The position numbers and the translations under genes were made by a program. From JBDSZL01 sp039925145 (GTDB taxonomy: Bacteria > Acidobacteriota > Vicinamibacteria > Vicinamibacterales > SCN-69-37): a stretch of DNA of 64,000 nt. The stretch lies in contig JBDSZL010000054.1 in the NCBI GenBank assembly GCA_039925145.1, forward strand, positions 1 through 64,000, written 5' to 3'. Positions 33,920-42,352 of the stretch are shown here, piece after piece. The notes below the pieces were generated by a model. It did no database searches and had not been told where the DNA came from. It saw nothing but the letters and a program-made list of their open reading frames with translations. Numbering within the stretch: the stretch's first letter is position 1; each line of letters opens with the position of its first letter.

Positions 33920-35449
33920 ATGAGCACGCCGCCCCTGCTGGCCGTGCGAGGCGTCTCCAAGCGCTTCCCTGGGGTGATGGCCCTCGACCGCGTGAATCTG
34001 GAGGTGGGCCGCGGCGAGGTCGTGGCCCTCTGCGGCGAGAATGGCGCCGGCAAGTCCACCCTCATGAAGATCCTCGGCGGCGTCTATCAGCCCGACGAGG
34101 GCGATATCGCCGTGGATGGTCGGTTGGCCCGGGTGGCGAGCGTGACCGAGGCGATGCGGCTGGGGATCGCGTTCATCCACCAGGAACTGAACGTCCTCGA
34201 CAATCTCGATGTGGCGGCCAATGTGTTCCTCGGCCGCGAGCCGCGCCTCGGCCGGCTGCCGCTCATCGACCGACGCCGTATCCATGCCGAAACGGCGCCC
34301 CTGCTGAAACGCCTCGGCCTCGACATCGCGACCACGGCCCGGCTGGATCGGTTGTCGCTGGCCCAGCAGCAGCTGGTGGAAATTGCGAAAGCCCTCTCGC
34401 TCGAGGCGCGCCTGATCATCATGGACGAGCCGACATCCAGCCTGACCCTGGCCGAAACGGATCGGCTGCTGGCGCTTGTCGGCGAGCTGCGCGACCAGGG
34501 CGTCAGCCTGATCTACATCTCGCACCGGCTGGGCGAGGTCGGTCGCTGCGCCGATCGCGTCGTGGTCCTTCGCGACGGCCGGAACGCCGGCGCACTCGGT
34601 CCCGGCGAGATTTCCTACGACCGGATCGTCAGGCTGATGGTCGGGCGCGATATTACGAGCCGCCACGTCGACTCGGCCACGGAGAAGACGCCTGGGCACC
34701 TGCAGGTGCGGGACCTACGATCCAGCCGCTATCCGGATCGGCGTGTGTCCTTCGACGCCAGCCGGGGCGAGATCCTCGGGTTCGCCGGGCTCGTCGGCGC
34801 CGGACGATCGGATCTCGCCAAGGCGATGGTCGGGCTCGATGCGCGCGCGAGCGGCCGCATCACGCTCGGCCGGGATGACGTGGCGCTGGGCTCGGCCCGG
34901 GAGGCGAAGCGGCGTGGCATCTACCTCGTCCCGGAAGATCGGCGGGGGGAGGGCCTGGTCGCGCGCATGTCCGTACGCGAGAACATCACCCTGCCCTCGC
35001 TTGGCCGCTTCGCCGTGCGCGGGCTCATCAGTCGCCGCCGCGAGCGGACGGTGGTCGATGCGCAGATTGCGGCGCTCTCGATCAAGACGCCAAACGGCGA
35101 GGCCCTCGTCATGAATCTGAGCGGCGGCAACCAGCAGAAAGTGGTGCTGGCCAAGTGGCTGTCCATGTCGCCGTGCGTAATTATTCTCGACGAGCCGACG
35201 CGCGGCATCGACGTGGGCGCCAAGGCGGAAATCTACCGGTTGATGCGCGAACTGGCCGGCCGCGGCGCCGTGATCCTCATGATCAGCAGCGACATGGAAG
35301 AGATCCTGCACATGAGCGATCGCGTCGTCGTGATGCACGAGGGGTGCATTGCCGGCGTGCTCGATCGCGGCGACTGCACCGAGGAAAACGTCATGAACCT
35401 GGCCGTGGGGCGATCCGTTCCGGCGGCTCGACCCGCGATCGGGGCGTGA
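33920..35449 (+). CDS. Sugar ABC transporter ATPase with two nucleotide-binding domains
   Basis: The 509-residue protein from ATG 33920 contains two fused ABC domains as in RbsA/AraG/MglA. The first has Walker A GENGAGKST and Walker B LIIMDEPTSSL, but its signature region is LSLAQQQLVEIAKAL, with SLAQ instead of SGGQ. The second has GLVGAGRSDLAKA for Walker A, as usual in the degenerate second domain, and the signature LSGGNQQKVVLAKWL with Walker B VIILDEPTRGID. It energises the sugar importer with the neighbouring permease and lipoprotein. Confidence 0.94.
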   Translation: MSTPPLLAVRGVSKRFPGVMALDRVNLEVGRGEVVALCGENGAGKSTLMKILGGVYQPDEGDIAVDGRLARVASVTEAMRLGIAFIHQELNVLDNLDVAANVFLGREPRLGRLPLIDRRRIHAETAPLLKRLGLDIATTARLDRLSLAQQQLVEIAKALSLEARLIIMDEPTSSLTLAETDRLLALVGELRDQGVSLIYISHRLGEVGRCADRVVVLRDGRNAGALGPGEISYDRIVRLMVGRDITSRHVDSATEKTPGHLQVRDLRSSRYPDRRVSFDASRGEILGFAGLVGAGRSDLAKAMVGLDARASGRITLGRDDVALGSAREAKRRGIYLVPEDRRGEGLVARMSVRENITLPSLGRFAVRGLISRRRERTVVDAQIAALSIKTPNGEALVMNLSGGNQQKVVLAKWLSMSPCVIILDEPTRGIDVGAKAEIYRLMRELAGRGAVILMISSDMEEILHMSDRVVVMHEGCIAGVLDRGDCTEENVMNLAVGRSVPAARPAIGA

Positions 35450-35462
35450 CCGCCCACACCCC

Positions 35463-36413
35463 ATGAAAAAGGAAATCGGCATCTCCGTCCTGCTGTTCGT
35501 GCTGTGCGCCGTGACGGCCATCAAGAACCCGGCGTTCCTGTCGGCGACAAACCTGACGAATCTCGCGAACGTCATCGGCCTCTTCGGGATTTTCAGTATT
35601 GGCCTGGGTCTTGTGATCATCACGGGCGGGATCGATTTGTCCGTCGGCTCGATGTTCGCGCTCTGCGGCGTGCTGCTGGCCATGGCGCTGCGCGAATGGA
35701 ACTGGCCGTGGTGGCTGGCCATCCTGCTGGTGCTCGGCGTGCCGATCCTCCTCGGTCTCGTGCACGGGACCCTGATCACGCGCGTCGGCATTCAACCCTT
35801 CATCGTCACGCTGTGCGGGTTGCTGCTGTATCGCGGACTTGCGCGGTTCATTGCGGGGGACGCGACGAAGGGCTTCGGGAACGCCGAGGGCTTCGAGTTC
35901 TTGCGGGACGCGGCCCGCGGCAAGCTCGCCGGGCTGCCGATGCCGTTCGTGCTGCTCATCGCCGTATCGGTCGTGATGTGGTTCGTGCTGCATCGATCGG
36001 TGTATGGGCGGTATCTCCTCGCGGTCGGGCGCAATGAGGAAGCCACGCGGTTTTCCGGCATCAACACGCGCCGCGTCATCGCGGGGTCGTACGTGCTGGC
36101 CGGACTCCTGACGGGGCTCTCGGGGATTCTCTTCGCGTTCTACACGAATTCCGTGTCTCCGTCGACCCACGGCAATTTCTACGAACTCTACGGGATCGCG
36201 GCCGCCGTGCTGGGCGGATGCAGTCTGCGCGGCGGGGAAGGGTCCATCATCGGGATCGTCATCGGCACCGCGCTCCTGCAGGTGCTGCAGAACCTTGTCA
36301 ACCTGCTCGGCATTCCGAGTTCGCTCAACTTTGCTGTCATGGGTGCGGTGGTGCTGGCAGGCGTCGTGGCGGACCAGTTGTTTCAGGCGCGACAGATGAA
36401 GCGAGCGAGGTAG
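35463..36413 (+). CDS. Sugar ABC transporter permease (RbsC/AraH family)
   Basis: A 316-residue polytopic inner-membrane protein. The family hallmarks are LVIITGGIDLSVGSM, the loop ITRVGIQPFIVTLCG, VGRNEEATRFSGIN and AAAVLGGCSLRGGEGSIIG. It should form a homodimeric pore. ATG at 35463 lies 13 bp after the ATPase stop. Confidence 0.94.
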   Translation: MKKEIGISVLLFVLCAVTAIKNPAFLSATNLTNLANVIGLFGIFSIGLGLVIITGGIDLSVGSMFALCGVLLAMALREWNWPWWLAILLVLGVPILLGLVHGTLITRVGIQPFIVTLCGLLLYRGLARFIAGDATKGFGNAEGFEFLRDAARGKLAGLPMPFVLLIAVSVVMWFVLHRSVYGRYLLAVGRNEEATRFSGINTRRVIAGSYVLAGLLTGLSGILFAFYTNSVSPSTHGNFYELYGIAAAVLGGCSLRGGEGSIIGIVIGTALLQVLQNLVNLLGIPSSLNFAVMGAVVLAGVVADQLFQARQMKRAR

Positions 36414-36461
36414 GCGGAGACGGCTGTGGCGAGGGTGGTTCTGGTGTAGCATGCCGACCTG

Positions 36462-38105
36462 ATGGCGTACACTCCGAATCGTCGCAGGTTCCTTGAACAG
36501 TTGGGTGCCACGGGCGCGGCCCTTGCCGCCGGTCCTTGGCTGTCGCGGATCGGCTACGCGCAGGCGCGCGGCCCCGCGCGGACCGTCGTTAATCAGGCGC
36601 GGTCGCGCGCGGATCTCGACCGCCGCCTCTTCGGTTCGTTCCTCGAGCATCTCGGCCGTGCCGTGTATACCGGGGTCTACGAGCCTGGCTCGCCGTTGGC
36701 GGATGCGAAGGGTTACCGCACGGACGTCACGGCGGAGATCAAGGGCATGGGCGTGCCTGTCGTCCGGTATCCCGGCGGCAATTTCGTCTCCGGGTACAAC
36801 TGGCTCGACGGCGTCGGCCCGAAGGCGCAGCGTCCGACCGTGCTCGAGCGCGCCTGGAATTCCATCGAGACGAATCAGTTCGGCACGAACGAGTTCATGG
36901 ACTGGTGCAAGCTCGCCGGCACTGAGCCCTTGCTCGGCTTCAACCTCGGCACCGGTTCGGCCGAGATGGCCGTTGCCCTCGTCGAGTACTGCAACGTGGA
37001 CAAGGGCACGAAGTGGAGCGACTTGCGCCGGCAGCATGGCTACGCGGAGCCGCACAACGTCCGGTACTGGTGCATGGGCAACGAAATGGACGGGCCCTGG
37101 CAGATGGGCCGCCTCACGGCGACCGAATACGGCCGGAAGGCCCGCGACGCGGCGCGCCAGATTCGCGTGCTGGACCCCACCACGAAGCTGATTGCGTGCG
37201 GATCGAGCAACACCATTCTGCCAACCTACCTCGTCTGGGACCGCCAAGTCCTCGAGGAGTGCTATGACCAGGTGGACGGGATCTCGCTGCACAACTACTA
37301 CGGCAACACGCCCGAGCTGACGGGCAACAGCTCGGCGCGGTTCCTCGCGATGAACCTCGACATGGAACGGCAAATTCACGAGGTCGCGGCCGTCTGCGAC
37401 TACGTCCAGGGCGCCCAGCGGTCGCCGAAGCGCCTGTGGCTGTCGTTCGATGAGTGGAACATCTGGTATCGCGCGCGGAGCACGGAGTTCCGTGACGGCA
37501 AGCGGACGCAGGCGCCGCACCTGCTCGAGGAGGTCTACAACCTCGAGGATGCGCTCCTGACGGGCGGCTTCCTCAACACGCTGATGCGTCAGTCCGAGCG
37601 CGTGCGCGTGGGATGTCTGGCGCAGATCGTGAACGTCATCGCCCCGCTCATGACGAACGCCACCACGGTGCTCCGCCAGACCATCTACTACCCCTACCTG
37701 TGGGCGCTGAAATACGCCTACGGGCGCGTTCTCGACCTCCAGGTGCAGTCGGACGCCTACCCGATCACCGCAGGCACGCTGCGGGCGGACTTTGCACGCG
37801 ACGAGGACGTCCCGTTCGTCGACGTCGTGGCCACCCACAACCCGCAAAATGGTCAGGTGAGCCTGTTCATGCTGAATCGTGACCTCGACGGCGAACGGGA
37901 GTTTGTCGTCGAGTGGCAGTCGCCGACGCCGACACGGGTGATCGCCGCGGAAACAATCACGGGTCCCGACCTGAGGGCGAGCAACACGTTCGCGCAGCCG
38001 CGGAATGTCGTGCCGCGCACCCTCGAGACGCCAGCCGTCGGCGCGCGGATGACCTTCAAGTTACCGGCACGATCCTATAGCGTGGTCAATCTCGCCACGT
38101 CATAA
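36462..38105 (+). CDS. Tat-exported GH51 alpha-L-arabinofuranosidase
   Basis: The 547-residue protein begins with a twin-arginine signal (NRRRFLEQLGATGAA). The GH51 fold is clear from RRLFGSFLEHLGRAVYTGVY, VVRYPGGNFVSGYNW, the acid/base Glu208 in MGNEMDG, and the nucleophile Glu331 in LSFDEWNIWY. It removes arabinofuranosyl groups from arabinan or arabinoxylan oligosaccharides, here in the periplasm. Many GH51 enzymes are cytoplasmic, so the Tat signal is notable. It follows the transporter genes in the same direction. Confidence 0.94.
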   Translation: MAYTPNRRRFLEQLGATGAALAAGPWLSRIGYAQARGPARTVVNQARSRADLDRRLFGSFLEHLGRAVYTGVYEPGSPLADAKGYRTDVTAEIKGMGVPVVRYPGGNFVSGYNWLDGVGPKAQRPTVLERAWNSIETNQFGTNEFMDWCKLAGTEPLLGFNLGTGSAEMAVALVEYCNVDKGTKWSDLRRQHGYAEPHNVRYWCMGNEMDGPWQMGRLTATEYGRKARDAARQIRVLDPTTKLIACGSSNTILPTYLVWDRQVLEECYDQVDGISLHNYYGNTPELTGNSSARFLAMNLDMERQIHEVAAVCDYVQGAQRSPKRLWLSFDEWNIWYRARSTEFRDGKRTQAPHLLEEVYNLEDALLTGGFLNTLMRQSERVRVGCLAQIVNVIAPLMTNATTVLRQTIYYPYLWALKYAYGRVLDLQVQSDAYPITAGTLRADFARDEDVPFVDVVATHNPQNGQVSLFMLNRDLDGEREFVVEWQSPTPTRVIAAETITGPDLRASNTFAQPRNVVPRTLETPAVGARMTFKLPARSYSVVNLATS

Positions 38106-38289
38106 CGGAGTCCGGAGGGAGCGTTGACGCATACGCACCAGGCCAACTCTGGGATCGCATACTCGGATAACGGTCGTGACTCGCGACCCGAAGGCGCGCA
38201 GTCTCCCTGAATCCCCTCGCCATGGCCACTTGTCCGAGGTCTCCGGTGAGGGCGTCGAATCATCTAACCCTCCTTGTTCAAGGTATTTC

Positions 38290-39534
38290 ATGATGTCCCG
38301 TCGATCACTCGTGTTCTCGTACGCTTTGATGTTGGCGGCGATCTGTTTGATCTTGGTGGAGGTGCCGACGGTACCCGCGGCAGCCGCGGCAGGCGGTGGT
38401 CCAGCGACCGGTGCGGGCCCCTCAATCACCCAAGCAGCGGCAGGCCCAGACGCAGGGCGCGGCGGACGTGCCGGCGGCGCGGCACCCGGTCCAGTCTGGC
38501 CGCAAGGTCCAGAGCCCGGCGTCCACGATCCGGTCATGATCAAGGCAGGGGACTGGTACTACCTCTTCCGCACGCAAGGCCTCCTCAACGTCATGAGATC
38601 CAAGGATTTCATCACGTGGGATCGCGTGGGTTACAAGGTCGGCGATCGCGACATCTACACCGTCTTCGCCGACAAGCCCGCCTGGCCCGCGGAGATCCAG
38701 CCGAACCGTGCCGATTTCTGGGCGCCGGACATCTCGTATCACAATGGCACGTATTTCCTCTACTATTCGGTCTCCACCTTCGGCTCCAATCGCTCCGGCA
38801 TCGGCTTGGCGACCAACAAGACGCTCGACCCGGCGTCGCCGGACTTCAAGTGGGAGGACCACGGGGTAGTCATCGAATCGCAGCGGTCCGACTATTACAA
38901 CTGCATCGATCCCAACGCATTCTTCGACAGGGATGGACGGGCGTGGCTGTCATTCGGATCGTTCTACTGGAATCAGGGTGGTGGCCGAAGCGGCGTCTCG
39001 GCGAACCCCGAAGCGGCCACGAAAGGGGGCGTGATGCTCGTTGAGCTCGATCCCCAGACGGGCAAGATTCTCCCGGGCGCGACGCCCCAGCCGATCGCCT
39101 CCCGCGCGTATCCCGAACGCGCCATCGAAGCACCGTTCATCATGCGCAGTGGCGACTGGTACTACCTGTTCGTCTCGTGGGACCGCTGCTGTGCAGGCCT
39201 CAAAAGTACCTACCGCATCATGGTGGGACGCGCGAACAAGGTGACCGGGCCGTATCTGGATCAGGACGGTCAAAACATGGCGCTCGGCGGCGGCACGCAG
39301 GTGCTGGCCGGTGACGGCGATCGCATCATCGGGCCCGGGCACGAGGGTCTGATGGAGGAGGGCACGCCCGGCTCGTCACGCCATCGGTGGATTCTGCTTT
39401 ACCACTTTTACGATGGCCATACACCGAACGGCACCTCCAAGCTGCAACTGCGAACGGTGACGTTCGATACCGGCTGGCCCGTGCTCGGCGAAGTGATCAA
39501 CAAATCGAACGCGGCGGCACAGGCGGCGCGGTAA
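38290..39534 (+). CDS. Exported GH43 arabinan endo-1,5-alpha-L-arabinosidase
   Basis: From ATG 38290 (or 38293) the protein is 414 residues with a signal peptide and a low-complexity Gly/Ala/Pro linker (about 35-70). The five-bladed GH43 propeller has its catalytic base in VHDPVMIKAG, the pKa-modulating Asp in NCIDPNAFF and the acid Glu in RAIEAPFIM; WAPDISYHNGTYFLYYSV is the typical blade-2 sequence. It cuts the arabinan backbone and would supply the GH51 and GH54 enzymes. Last intact gene of the arabinan run. Confidence 0.92.
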   Translation: MMSRRSLVFSYALMLAAICLILVEVPTVPAAAAAGGGPATGAGPSITQAAAGPDAGRGGRAGGAAPGPVWPQGPEPGVHDPVMIKAGDWYYLFRTQGLLNVMRSKDFITWDRVGYKVGDRDIYTVFADKPAWPAEIQPNRADFWAPDISYHNGTYFLYYSVSTFGSNRSGIGLATNKTLDPASPDFKWEDHGVVIESQRSDYYNCIDPNAFFDRDGRAWLSFGSFYWNQGGGRSGVSANPEAATKGGVMLVELDPQTGKILPGATPQPIASRAYPERAIEAPFIMRSGDWYYLFVSWDRCCAGLKSTYRIMVGRANKVTGPYLDQDGQNMALGGGTQVLAGDGDRIIGPGHEGLMEEGTPGSSRHRWILLYHFYDGHTPNGTSKLQLRTVTFDTGWPVLGEVINKSNAAAQAAR

Positions 39535-39553
39535 GCGCACGGCGGAGCCTCAG

Positions 39554-40058
39554 TTGCCGGCGAGTCAGTTTCGCGGCCGGGGTGTGTCGTTGTTCGCCAC
39601 CGATCGTGGCCAGGACGGCGCGTCCTGGAAAGGCGAAGCGATGTGGAGGCCACGGCTGTCCGGCGCCTACAAACTCGGCGAAAAGATCGTCATCAAGGGC
39701 GGGTGGGGACTCTACTTCGACACCCTGAGCGCGGCCGACTTCGACGCGCATCAACTGGGGTACAGCGCGACGACGACCAACAACATCAGCACCGACTTCG
39801 GCCGGACGTGGCTGTTCGGCGATCCGAGGGACGACGTGTCACCGCTGACGGAGCCGTCTCCGGTTCGCGCCGATGGCGCACGGTTCGAGTCTCCCGTCGG
39901 TTCGGCCCTCGGTCTCGACACGGTGGTGGGCTCCAGCTACTCGGTGCCCAACCTGAACCGCAAACACGTCCGCCAGCATTCGCCAAGACTACCGGCCCGA
40001 ACAATATTGGAATGGCGCCAACGCGACGTTCAAATCCGGTGGACCATATTTATGGTAA
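39554..40058 (+). pseudogene. TonB-dependent receptor (Oar-like) internal fragment
   Basis: The frame from 39554 reads as the barrel region of an Oar-type receptor: MWRPRLSGAYKLGEKIVIKG, GWGLYFDTLSAADFDAHQLG, FESPVGSALGLDTVVGSSYS, then VPNLNRKH. A deletion or shift near 39980 follows, and another frame gives DYRPEQYWNGANATFKSGGP and a stop at 40058. The plug, TonB box and most strands are missing. It was presumably the outer-membrane importer for arabino-oligosaccharides of this locus. Confidence 0.75.
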
Positions 40059-40071
40059 GCTGCAAACCCAT

Positions 40072-40314
40072 ATGAAGACCACTCTCGATTTGCCAGATGA
40101 GCTATTTGTCAGAGCGAAGAAGCGCGCCGCCGAACAACGGCGTCCCCTGCGTGACCTGGTCGCGGATGGCCTGCGCGCCGAACTGAAGGGCCCGGCCGGG
40201 CGCCAGCGGACGGGGCAGCCTATCGTGTGGGTGACCGTCAGAGGGGGGCTGCCAGCAGGAGTGGATGTGGCGGACCGCGAGGCCATGCACGACCGCTTGC
40301 GGCGCAAGTCATGA
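40072..40314 (+). CDS. vapB: VapB-type antitoxin
   Basis: An 80-residue protein from ATG 40072. The N-terminal MKTTLDLPDELFVRAKKRAA is a ribbon-helix-helix DNA-binding module, and the C-terminal region (DREAMHDRLRRKS) should bind the toxin. It overlaps vapC by 4 nt (ATGA). It sits directly after the receptor remnant, where an insertion may have broken that gene. Confidence 0.85.
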   Translation: MKTTLDLPDELFVRAKKRAAEQRRPLRDLVADGLRAELKGPAGRQRTGQPIVWVTVRGGLPAGVDVADREAMHDRLRRKS

Positions 40315-40736
40315 TCGCGGTCGACACGAACCTGCTTGTGTACGCCCATCGCGCGGCGACACCTCAACATCGGACCGCTCGCGCCGCGATCGAGCGAGCA
40401 GCCGGTTCCGACGGTTGGGGATTTGCCGCGCCCGTCGTCGCCGAATTCTGGGGTGTGGTGACCCACCCGACCGCCACCGGCCGCTCGTCCACGCCCGACG
40501 AGGCCCAGCGATTTCTCCTGAGCCTCGCCGAGGCCGGCGCCGAAGTCTGGTCGCCCGGCGTCGGCTTCGGTCTTCGCCTTGCGCAGTTGGCGGCGGACCT
40601 GGCCGTGCCCGGCAATCGGATCTTCGACCTGCAGATTGCTCTATGTGCCTTCGAAGGAGGCGCGCGCGAGCTCTGGAGCTGCGACGCGCGGTTCGTCACA
40701 ATGCCGGGCCTGAGGCTCATCAATCCGCTCACCTGA
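40311..40736 (+). CDS. vapC: VapC-type PIN-domain ribonuclease toxin
   Basis: The 141-residue PIN protein carries the acidic active-site set: Asp in MIAVDTNLLVYA, Glu in APVVAEFWGV, Asp in RIFDLQIALC and Asp in SCDARFVT. VapC toxins cleave tRNA or rRNA and are held by VapB. It looks intact. ATG 40311 overlaps the vapB stop. Confidence 0.88.
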   Translation: MIAVDTNLLVYAHRAATPQHRTARAAIERAAGSDGWGFAAPVVAEFWGVVTHPTATGRSSTPDEAQRFLLSLAEAGAEVWSPGVGFGLRLAQLAADLAVPGNRIFDLQIALCAFEGGARELWSCDARFVTMPGLRLINPLT

Positions 40737-40838
40737 CCGCCGCAAGCGCGGAATATGATCGACAATCAATCCGAAAGACCCGCAAATACGTCACGTCTTC
40801 CGGCAGCTCCGCGGAGCGAGGCTGCGAGGTTCGATCCG

Positions 40839-42065
40839 ATGCCCGAGACCCAAAGACACGCACCCACGTTGCCGTTCATCCGGACTCGGATTGCCCTTGG
40901 CCTGTTGCTGCTGTCGTGTGTGTCGGCGTATACGACCGCTCAATCGGGCGGTTCCTTCTCCGGCATCGCGCCGGCGATGCAGGCCTTCGTCGACAAGGGC
41001 GAAGCGGCGGGCGTCGTCACGTTGATCGCCACCAAAGACCGCGTGTTGCACCTCGCCGCCGTGGGCCGCACCGATCTCACCAAGAACCGCGCCATGCGCA
41101 CCGACGATATTTTCTGGATTGCGTCGATGACCAAGCCAATCGTCGCCGTCAGCCTGGGCATCCTGGTTGACGAGGGCAAGCTGCAGTTCGACGATCCATT
41201 GGAACGGCACCTGCCCGAGTTTGCGGGACTGAGGGTTGCCGAAAACGGTCAGCTCACGGCGCCGCTGCGGAAGGTCACAGTGCGCGACGTCCTGACACAC
41301 ACGAGCGGCTTCGCCGAGCTCAACAATCGCGCTCCCCATCTCACACTCGCGGAAACCAGCCGCCAGTTCGCCGCGCTTCCACTCCGCTCGCAGCCCGGCA
41401 CTCGCTGGTCGTACTCGACCTCCGGGATCGACATTCTCGGACGGGTGGTCGAGGTGGCCAGCGGCCTCCCCTTCGACAAGTTCCTGCAGGCCCGCGTGTT
41501 CGGACCGCTGGGCATGACGGATACGAGCTTCTGGATCACCCCGAAGACGGAGGCCCGCTGGGCGCGGCCCTATCAATGGCTACCAGATGAGAGCCGGCTT
41601 CGCGAGACCACGATCTCTTACATGCACGGCACGGAGGTTACCGACGGGCAGCGACCTCCATTGGGCGGTGCCGGTCTCTTCTCGACAGCCGAGGACATCG
41701 CGCGCGTCTATCAGATGATGCTCAACCACGGCAGCTGGAAGGGACGACGCGTGCTCAAAGAGGCGACGGTGGTGGAGATGACGCGGAAGCAGACGGGAGA
41801 CTTGCCGGCGCGGCCAGGCATGCCTTGGGGACTCGGATTCTGCGTCGTCGAGGATCCGACTGCGATGGAAGCCAATAACGTGCTCTCGCCGGGATCTTTC
41901 GGCCACGGCGGCGCCTACAGCACGCAAAGCTGGGCGGATCCGACGAAGGGCATCGTGTGGGTGCTCATGTTCGAACGCACCGGGAAGGGGAACGGCGACA
42001 ACTCGGACGTGCGCATCGCGTTCCAACACGCTGCGGGTTCTGCGCTGGCGGCCCTGGCGAAGTAG
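40839..42065 (+). CDS. Exported beta-lactamase-family serine hydrolase
   Basis: From ATG 40839 the protein is 408 residues with a signal peptide (LGLLLLSCVSAYTTAQ). It has the class C beta-lactamase/esterase fold with the nucleophile motif SMTK, the tyrosine motif RWSYSTSG and the third motif GHGGAYST. These proteins act as esterases or D-aminopeptidases more often than as antibiotic-hydrolysing enzymes. An upstream ATG at 40755 would bury the signal peptide. Not part of the arabinan operon by function. Confidence 0.85.
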   Translation: MPETQRHAPTLPFIRTRIALGLLLLSCVSAYTTAQSGGSFSGIAPAMQAFVDKGEAAGVVTLIATKDRVLHLAAVGRTDLTKNRAMRTDDIFWIASMTKPIVAVSLGILVDEGKLQFDDPLERHLPEFAGLRVAENGQLTAPLRKVTVRDVLTHTSGFAELNNRAPHLTLAETSRQFAALPLRSQPGTRWSYSTSGIDILGRVVEVASGLPFDKFLQARVFGPLGMTDTSFWITPKTEARWARPYQWLPDESRLRETTISYMHGTEVTDGQRPPLGGAGLFSTAEDIARVYQMMLNHGSWKGRRVLKEATVVEMTRKQTGDLPARPGMPWGLGFCVVEDPTAMEANNVLSPGSFGHGGAYSTQSWADPTKGIVWVLMFERTGKGNGDNSDVRIAFQHAAGSALAALAK

Positions 42066-42084
42066 TCGGGCTCCCTTAAGGACC

Positions 42085-42318
42085 GCTTGGGGCTCGGGGC
42101 TTGCGGCTCGAGGCTTGGGGACCGGGGGCCCGGCTCGGAGGTCGCGGCGAAGCTGGCGCGTCCAATCCGGTACAAGACATGACGACGAAGCGGATGGCCC
42201 TCACCGATGAGGGGATGATCGAAGTCAGCGGCGGGCCTCGAGCCGCAAGCCGCAAGCCGCAAGCCGCAAGCCCCAAGCCCCAAGCCCCAAGCCGCAAGCC
42301 GCAAGCCCCAAGCCTCCC
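42085..42318. repeat. Degenerate 7-bp repeats in two inverted arms
   Basis: At 42085-42135 the unit is GGCTYGN (for example GGCTCGG, GGCTTGC, GGCTCGA). At 42235-42318 twelve units of the complement, GCCGCAA or GCCCCAA, run in tandem. The arms are about 100 bp apart and could fold into a long imperfect hairpin. The same heptad recurs at 63766-63990. The sequence between the arms has no gene. Confidence 0.85.
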
Positions 42319-42352
42319 GTAAGCCACGGCCATCTTTTCGTAACATGTCTAC

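Noticed and set aside
35391..37847. 818-codon minus-strand open frame
   Set aside because: It lies antisense to the ABC permease and GH51 genes, both with clear motifs; the protein is Arg/His-rich shadow sequence typical of GC-rich DNA.
40839..42065. Antibiotic resistance beta-lactamase
   Set aside because: The SxxK, YxS-like and HGG motifs fit the broad serine hydrolase family; nothing points to beta-lactam hydrolysis.
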